A stretch of DNA of 64,000 nt from the NCBI RefSeq assembly GCF_017744675.1, contig NZ_JAGIAV010000002.1, positions 558,001 through 622,000 on the forward strand. The letters run 5' to 3'. Source of the DNA: Flavobacterium sp. (GTDB taxonomy: Bacteria > Bacteroidota > Bacteroidia > Flavobacteriales > Flavobacteriaceae). This document shows positions 59,047 to 64,000 of the stretch, in pieces (position 1 is the stretch's first letter; every line of letters starts with the position of its first letter). The position numbers were made by a program, and so were the translations under genes. Under the pieces are notes generated by a model. It did not search any database, was not told where the DNA came from, and saw only the letters and a program-made list of their open reading frames with translations.

Positions 59047-59595
59047 GTTTTAATTTGGTTTTTAGTTATTAATTGATTCTGGTTAGTTAATCTTTTATAT
59101 ATCTATTTAATAGCATAAGTCATTTCTAAAACCTTCATGTGCCCCTCAAATCATCATCATTTTCATTAGCGAATTTATTAACTTTTGTATGAGTAGAACA
59201 ATTCAAAAGGGCTTTTTTGACGTTTTAGGCGAAGAATTACGGATTACAAAAATTAAATCGCCTATAATCAAAATATGATATTTATCGATATTTTTTTTTG
59301 AAAATTCAATAACGCATTTTCATCAAAAACTCAAAATTTAAACAGGTATTTCAAAAACAAAACAGATAAAAACTACAAAAATCAGCCAAAAAATAACTTA
59401 AAATAAATATCACCCCCTAAAATTTTAGGGGGTAACAATAAAACAAAATAAAAACAACACATACAAAGGCTTGTTGATACAATTTCAAAACGCATTTTCA
59501 AGCAAGTAAATTATTCCTACAAAAAACAACCTCAAGTAGCAGTAGCCGAGCATTAATTCTAACTCTATATTTACACCTTATAATAAGTATGTAAA
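59047..59595. other. Gene-free region between the porin and GH5 genes
   Basis: About 550 AT-rich bases with no open frame of coding character. It holds the 22-bp palindrome at 59412-59433 and A-rich patches; no TAnnTTTG box for the porin gene was found. This is the longest unexplained gap in the window and the likely upstream control region of the minus-strand porin gene. Confidence 0.6.
59412..59433. promoter_or_regulatory. 22-bp perfect palindrome with C5/G5 ends
   Basis: Half-site ACCCCCTAAAA with its exact complement. It is GC-ended in a very AT-rich setting, has no T-run in either direction, and lies 366 bases upstream of the porin start. An operator for a dimeric regulator is plausible. 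Confidence 0.5.
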
Positions 59596-59636
59596 AAACA
59601 AAGAAGCCTGTTCAAAATGAACAGGCTTCTTTGTTT
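59596..59636 (-). terminator. Intrinsic terminator at the end of the glycan utilisation locus
   Basis: A 19-bp perfect stem (59596-59614 with 59618-59636, core AAGAAGCCTGTTCA), 3-base loop, A-rich left flank giving a T-run on the minus strand, 19 bases after the GH5 stop. Confidence 0.92.
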
Positions 59637-59654
59637 TGTTAACTATAAAATAGG

Positions 59655-60623
59655 CTATTCTTCTGTATTATATTTTCTTAAATATTCACGGACTTTAATT
59701 CCAGATTCTTTTAAATCTTCATCTTTCCACTTTCCTTCAGATTTTGCTGATTTTTTCAGAATAGAACAAGTCTCATCTTTATCTGATACCGACCAAGTAA
59801 TCCAGCTTAATTTTCGCGCTTCCATCCAATCTATATATTCCTGCCAGGCTTTATAATTTAGAGGTCCGTCTCCAGAAGCTTCCATTCCAGCCGATTCTGA
59901 AATAAAAACTGGCAATCCGCTTTTTATTGCCCTATCGGTTCTATCTCTTAATTCTTTTCCGTGTGTCGCGGCATAAAAATGCATGGTATACATTATATTG
60001 GTATAACCTCTTATCGGATCTTCGGCAGGCAGATCAATATCTTGATCCCAATGCGGACAGCCGACTAATATTATATTGTTTGGGTCATTCTCTCGAATAA
60101 CTTTAATAACTTCTTCAGCATAGTTTTTCACTTCCCACCAAGTTTCATAATCTGGCTCATTGAAGACTTCATATATTATATTAGGATACTTGGCATACTT
60201 TTTTGACATCTCTGCAAAAAACGCTGTAGCTTCTTTGAGGTTTACATTATGACTATGCCAATCTATAATTACATAGATATCCGACTTTATAGCTCCATTT
60301 ACGACAGCCTCTATTTTTTCTTTAGAAAACTGCGGATCCTTTATATAGGAGTAATCTCCCAATTCGATTCCCATGGCGGCGCGAACTACATTACAATTAA
60401 AATCCTTTTTTAACCAGCTTACTGCTTTTTCATTATAAAACCTCGGCCACATGCTATGCCATCCAAAACTTAAGCCACGCAGCACAATTGGATTATTTTC
60501 TTTATCTACAAGCTGAGTTCCTAGAACACTTAATTGCCCATGTTTTTTCACAAATTGTGCTTTTGAAACATTTACAGATAGCAAAAGAAGAAAAGCAGCA
60601 TACCAAACTTTTGATTTCATCAT
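59655..60623 (-). CDS. Glycoside hydrolase family 5 (probable beta-mannanase or endoglucanase)
   Basis: A 322-residue secreted enzyme (signal ends near NVSKAQ). The catalytic acid/base is Glu156 in IIYEVFNEPDYETW and the nucleophile Glu243 in PVFISESAGMEASG; RGLSFGWHSM and YVIIDWHSHN are the other GH5 landmarks. Sequence alone fits a beta-1,4-glucanase or a beta-1,4-mannanase. With a GH27 alpha-galactosidase 9 bases upstream in the same operon, galactomannan or glucomannan is the best guess. It is the last gene of the locus. Two ATGs (60623, 60620) are possible starts. Confidence 0.92.
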   Translation of the reverse strand: MMKSKVWYAAFLLLLSVNVSKAQFVKKHGQLSVLGTQLVDKENNPIVLRGLSFGWHSMWPRFYNEKAVSWLKKDFNCNVVRAAMGIELGDYSYIKDPQFSKEKIEAVVNGAIKSDIYVIIDWHSHNVNLKEATAFFAEMSKKYAKYPNIIYEVFNEPDYETWWEVKNYAEEVIKVIRENDPNNIILVGCPHWDQDIDLPAEDPIRGYTNIMYTMHFYAATHGKELRDRTDRAIKSGLPVFISESAGMEASGDGPLNYKAWQEYIDWMEARKLSWITWSVSDKDETCSILKKSAKSEGKWKDEDLKESGIKVREYLRKYNTEE

Positions 60624-60632
60624 GTATACGGT

Positions 60633-61865
60633 TTAAGGAATTAATTTTAAGGTCACAACATCGTGAGAAGCTATTTCGGTCGTAAAAACTTTTTTAGTAT
60701 TTCCGATTTCTTTGTTTTTCCAAAGATCCTTTATTTTATAAATGGTTTTACTAAAATCGGCTTCATATCCAAAATCGGCATCTTTGATATTATTTTTCTT
60801 CCAATCGAAATTAACCTTTTTTGAAGTTTCGGTCCTATTTACAAAACTCACTGCCCAAGCTCCATCAGAAAGTGGTTTTACCCACACTTCTACTCCATCT
60901 AATATAGTGTATTTAAATCCTTGGATTCCCAATTTATCCTGATTTACCGAAAGCAATTCTTTATTAGTTAAAATTGCCAAGGTTTCTTTAGACATTTTAC
61001 GGTAATCGTTTCCTGTAAATAAAGGCGACGAAAGCATGCACCACATTGCAAAATGCGTTTTATCTTCGGTATCGTTCATTTCGTTTCCAACTTCCATCAT
61101 ATCAAAATCATTCCAATGATCTGGTCCAGAATATTTACGAATATCTTTTCTCATATCGGCAATTTTCATAAATCCCCAAGAAGACCAATTTTCTGGATGT
61201 TTAAATTCGCAATCAAAACACGGATAAATATCTCCCGAAATCCTCCAAAGATTTCCAACAGGTTTCCCCCACTCCCACGGCTGATTATCTCCCCATTCGC
61301 AAAGACTAAAAACAATTGGCCTTCCAGCAGTTTTTAATGCATTACTCATTGTTGTGTAGGCTTCTTTGGCCGTAATTCCTTCTGTATTGCACCAATCGTA
61401 TTTTAGGAAATCAATTCCGAGCTTTGCATAAAACCTAGCGTCCTGATATTCGTAACCTCTCGTTCCAGGATAGCCTGCGCAAGTTCTGGTTCCTGCACAA
61501 TTGTATAGTCCGAATTTTAAACCTTTACTATGCACATAATCTATAAGCGCTTTCATTCCGCTTGGAAATTTCCCTGGATCAGGCACTAGATCGCCGTTTG
61601 CATCGCGCTCGTGCGTCATCCATCCATCATCTAAAACAATATAATTATAACCTGCCGCTGCTAATCCAGACGAAACCATAATATCGGCGGTTTCTTTTAC
61701 CAATTTTTCATTGATATCTGTTGCAAAAGTATTCCATGAATTCCATCCCATAGGTGGCGTCATGGCAAGACCTTCAAATTTTCCTCCTTGTTGTTTGTGA
61801 GTATTTCCTTGGCTGAAACTTAAAACTGAAAAGCACAGAGAAAACAATAAAATTATTCTTTTCAT
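60633..61865 (-). CDS. Alpha-galactosidase, glycoside hydrolase family 27
   Basis: About 410 residues from the ATG at 61865 (MKRIILLFSLCFSVLSFSQG, a signal peptide); the frame extends 11 codons further. GH27 landmarks are TPPMGWNSWNTF, VLDDGWMTHERDANGDLVPD, KFGLYNCAGTRTCAGYPG, the nucleophile Asp157 in DFLKYDWCN and the acid/base Asp212 in WRISGDIYP. The C-terminal beta-sandwich is present. It removes terminal alpha-1,6-galactose, as on galactomannan. It lies between the surface-binding lipoprotein gene and the GH5 gene; an internal hairpin terminator precedes it. Confidence 0.95.
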   Translation of the reverse strand: MKRIILLFSLCFSVLSFSQGNTHKQQGGKFEGLAMTPPMGWNSWNTFATDINEKLVKETADIMVSSGLAAAGYNYIVLDDGWMTHERDANGDLVPDPGKFPSGMKALIDYVHSKGLKFGLYNCAGTRTCAGYPGTRGYEYQDARFYAKLGIDFLKYDWCNTEGITAKEAYTTMSNALKTAGRPIVFSLCEWGDNQPWEWGKPVGNLWRISGDIYPCFDCEFKHPENWSSWGFMKIADMRKDIRKYSGPDHWNDFDMMEVGNEMNDTEDKTHFAMWCMLSSPLFTGNDYRKMSKETLAILTNKELLSVNQDKLGIQGFKYTILDGVEVWVKPLSDGAWAVSFVNRTETSKKVNFDWKKNNIKDADFGYEADFSKTIYKIKDLWKNKEIGNTKKVFTTEIASHDVVTLKLIP

Positions 61866-61888
61866 AAAATTAAATTTAAATATATTAC

Positions 61889-61923
61889 AAAAAAGCATTC
61901 CCTAATTGAGTAGATTAGGGAAT
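61889..61923 (-). terminator. Hairpin terminator or attenuator inside the glycan locus
   Basis: ATTCCCTAAT (61897-61906) pairs perfectly with ATTAGGGAAT (61914-61923) around a 7-base loop; on the minus strand GCTTTTTTG follows. It lies between the binding-lipoprotein gene and the GH27 gene, all on the minus strand. Confidence 0.75.
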
Positions 61924-61964
61924 ACTTGAAACAAAACTAAAACTAAAACCAATCCTAAGATTTT

Positions 61965-63002
61965 TTATTTTAAAACAAATCCCATGTCATCCATAAGAAT
62001 TGTATTTCCTCCAAAATTTCCAGATTCCTGAAGTGTCAGCTGATCAAAGGTTGTTGGATTTCCAATGTCAGAAAACGGAATCTCAATTGTAGTCCATTTG
62101 TTAGTTAATGGCTTTTTAATTTGATAAGCCCATCCACCAAAAACAAATATGACACTGGCATCTGCATTTGTAGAAACACTTTTTACTTTTACTCTAAAGG
62201 CTTTGTATTTAGAAACATCTCGCGAGTTAAATTTCATATCAGCGCCATTCCATCCACCAAAAACAAATTTAATTGCTGCTTGCCCCTGTACGACATCATC
62301 TTTAAAGTTAGTATCAAAAGTATCGCTTCCGCTCCACATCCAATGTCCAGCATCACCTTGAATAACATCATCATACAATGCTGATCCAACTGCCTCTTCA
62401 GATGTAGTAGTTCCTGAAATATTAGTAACGCTTACATATTTATCCGCAGAATTTGCCGGCATTTTAAATTTAATCTCTGTTAATGATGACGAAACTATCT
62501 CTGCCTCTGCAGTTCCAACCTTAACTACAGGATCAAGGAAATAATCTCCATAAATGGTAACAACATCACCGTCTGCTGCATTTATAGGATTATAACTTCC
62601 AAATTTAGGTGTTGGAGGCGCTATAACAAAATCGTATAAAACGGTTCCTTGTTTTGTAACCAGTTTCAGTTTATTGCTTGCATCTGCATACGGAGTCTTT
62701 TCATCTATTAGAACAAAAATCGCTGTATCGGTAACCAGCGTCGGGTTAAAATAGGTATCAAAATCATTAAAGTAGATTTTTGTTACACCAGAAAGTCCTT
62801 TTCCTTGAATAATATAATAGTTTTTAGGATCTCCAACTGTAACCGGAACCAAATCGCCTTCAACAGATTTTGCCACACTTGTAATGACTGGCGCTCCAGA
62901 ACTTCCAGAAGAATCATCATTATCACAAGAAGAAAACACTCCCAGTACCATAAATGCCATTGCAATGAGAGGCAAAAGGTAATTTATTTTTATATTTTTC
63001 AT
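61965..63002 (-). CDS. IPT/TIG-domain surface glycan-binding lipoprotein
   Basis: A 345-residue surface lipoprotein (lipobox FSSC, Cys26, followed by Asp-rich DNDDSSG, a surface-export type signal). Two IPT/TIG-type domains (APVITSVAKSVEGDLVPVTVGD, then PPTPKFGSYNPINAADGDVVTIYGDYFLDPVVKVG with KFKMPANSADKYVSVTN) precede a C-terminal carbohydrate-binding-like region (NTILMDDMGFVLK end). SGBPs of this type, next to SusD, hold polysaccharide at the cell surface. It is 19 bases after the susD-like gene. Confidence 0.88.
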   Translation of the reverse strand: MKNIKINYLLPLIAMAFMVLGVFSSCDNDDSSGSSGAPVITSVAKSVEGDLVPVTVGDPKNYYIIQGKGLSGVTKIYFNDFDTYFNPTLVTDTAIFVLIDEKTPYADASNKLKLVTKQGTVLYDFVIAPPTPKFGSYNPINAADGDVVTIYGDYFLDPVVKVGTAEAEIVSSSLTEIKFKMPANSADKYVSVTNISGTTTSEEAVGSALYDDVIQGDAGHWMWSGSDTFDTNFKDDVVQGQAAIKFVFGGWNGADMKFNSRDVSKYKAFRVKVKSVSTNADASVIFVFGGWAYQIKKPLTNKWTTIEIPFSDIGNPTTFDQLTLQESGNFGGNTILMDDMGFVLK

Positions 63003-63021
63003 ATTAGTCTAATTTTAGGAA

Positions 63022-64000
63022 TTACTTAAAAGTATATGGAACTGGAGCCTGCAATAACTTAGGGTTTTTAGCCACTTCGTTATCTGGATAGTCCATATAG
63101 AAATCATTTGTTGCGTGATCTTCACTATAAACTGGCGTATAGTAGCGCTCTCCATATCTGTCTCCTCTATTTTGCGCCGACATAATAGCGATTGCTTTCG
63201 CTTTGTCTATACGCCCTAGATCAAACCAATAATCTCCTTCAAAACATAATTCTTTTCTTCTTTCCAAAAATATATCATCAAAAGTAATTGAAGTTAAAGC
63301 GGCTAAACCAGCTCTCTTTCTTACTGCATTGATTGAACTTAAAGCAGACGCATCTGAAGTGCTTGCCCCTCCCGCTAAAACTGCTTCAGCATGAATTAAA
63401 AGCAATTCTGCATAACGCATTACATACGTATTATTATCCATCATTGCCCATGCATCTGCCTGACCTGTTACATTTCCGTTAACCACGCCAATACAATATT
63501 TTTTAATTGCACCGCCAGATGCCTGAGCAAGATCTTTACCTGATGGAACAGTAAATCCTATTCCTTGTGTAGTTTTAATATTTGGATAAGTGTCACCTCC
63601 AACCATTACAGTTTCATGCTTTCTTAAATCTCCGGCATCATATAAAGAAAGTATAACTTCTTGGCTTGGCCCAAAAACTCCTGCATAGGATGCATTTGAA
63701 GTTGACAATGTGCCGTCTTGGAATCCGAATTGCGTGTTACAGTTATTTGCAGAACCATAAGCTCCGTCTCCTTTCCATTGAAGAGCAAAAATCGATTCTT
63801 CATTATTATTGTTTGCATATGTAAACAAATCTCCAAAACTTTTTTCTGGAAGCTGGTCTCCTCCTAAAAGCTTGAACTCCCCGCTATTGATAACATCTTC
63901 TGCCATTGCCCTTGCTTTTGCATAATCTTTTTGATACAAATACACTTTTGCCAGCATTGCTTTTGCAGAACCTTTAGAAACATGTCCGTTATTTGCATAA
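63022..64000 (-). CDS. SusD/RagB-like glycan-binding lipoprotein, N-terminal part beyond the window
   Basis: The C-terminal 325 or so residues of a SusD-family protein. The frame stays open to the window end (...YANNGHVSKGSAKAMLAKVYLYQKDYAKARA), so the methionine at 63957 is internal and the gene starts outside. Family features are the TPR-like helix KGSAKAMLAKVYL, the IFALQWKGDG...sN segment, RYAELLLIHAEAVLAGG, AVRKRAGL and the FLERRKELCFEGDYWFDLGR signature, ending in LLQAPVPYTFK. It delivers oligosaccharides to a SusC-type TonB receptor, presumably encoded just outside the window. Confidence 0.95.
   Translation of the reverse strand, partial: YANNGHVSKGSAKAMLAKVYLYQKDYAKARAMAEDVINSGEFKLLGGDQLPEKSFGDLFTYANNNNEESIFALQWKGDGAYGSANNCNTQFGFQDGTLSTSNASYAGVFGPSQEVILSLYDAGDLRKHETVMVGGDTYPNIKTTQGIGFTVPSGKDLAQASGGAIKKYCIGVVNGNVTGQADAWAMMDNNTYVMRYAELLLIHAEAVLAGGASTSDASALSSINAVRKRAGLAALTSITFDDIFLERRKELCFEGDYWFDLGRIDKAKAIAIMSAQNRGDRYGERYYTPVYSEDHATNDFYMDYPDNEVAKNPKLLQAPVPYTFK

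Noticed and set aside
59412-59433. An intrinsic terminator
   Set aside because: The palindrome has no T-run on either strand.

Overview
The window is an AT-rich chromosomal segment from a member of the Bacteroidota, most likely a Flavobacterium or close relative. The signs are: type IX secretion (T9SS) sorting tails of both kinds; a gliding-motility-type C-terminal domain; a SusD-like protein; promoters of the TAnnTTTG (-7) class; 2TM-domain proteins; an archaeal-type ProRS; and many flavobacterial-style hairpin repeats between genes. Both edges cut a gene: trpF at the left, susD at the right.

Layout. 1-3.8 kb: trpF, trpB and trpA, with a GGCT-like gene and a nitrilase-like gene plus hairpin repeats wedged between trpB and trpA. 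3.9-4.5 kb: a RelE/ParE-type toxin-antitoxin pair. 4.6-9.2 kb: a TetR-controlled TolC/EmrA/EmrB efflux operon with two tandem operators. 9.4-13.0 kb: YaaA, tRNA nucleotidyltransferase and heme A synthase. 13.4-20.5 kb (minus strand): a LytS-like kinase fused to a 2TM domain, four separate 2TM proteins, a LytTR regulator, two secreted proteins and a TonB-dependent receptor. 20.6-28.7 kb: small metabolic and stress genes (DinB, YCII, acetyltransferase, VOC), a ClC channel, an HPP protein, a four-helix-bundle protein, a nucleoid-associated protein and a TetR/SDR pair sharing an operator motif.

28.9-39 kb: a GAF protein, an HD phosphohydrolase fused to a Pycsar-type membrane effector domain, and a 1243-residue lipoprotein joining a calcineurin-like phosphoesterase, a possible kinase-like middle and an Omp85-type barrel. 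A nested hairpin array, a beta-propeller lipoprotein and a conserved orphan follow. 39-47.5 kb: an ABC exporter, a T9SS-secreted adhesin-like protein, TypA/BipA and a PAS kinase with a receiver protein. 47.6-57.6 kb: rpsT, two tRNA-Glu, proS, a YGWGYP-repeat lipoprotein, a FadL-like channel, a T9SS protein, RimO and an amidase. 58-64 kb (minus strand): a BBP2-type porin and a polysaccharide utilisation locus (SusD, surface glycan-binding lipoprotein, GH27, GH5) that looks built for galactomannan.

The most distinctive items are the five-copy 2TM array around the LytS/LytTR pair, the phosphoesterase/Omp85 fusion beside a head-to-head HD-PycTM gene, and a two-hairpin intergenic element in three copies with compensating base changes. 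No phage, CRISPR array, insertion sequence or rRNA was recognised. All family calls come from reading motifs; no database search was run.
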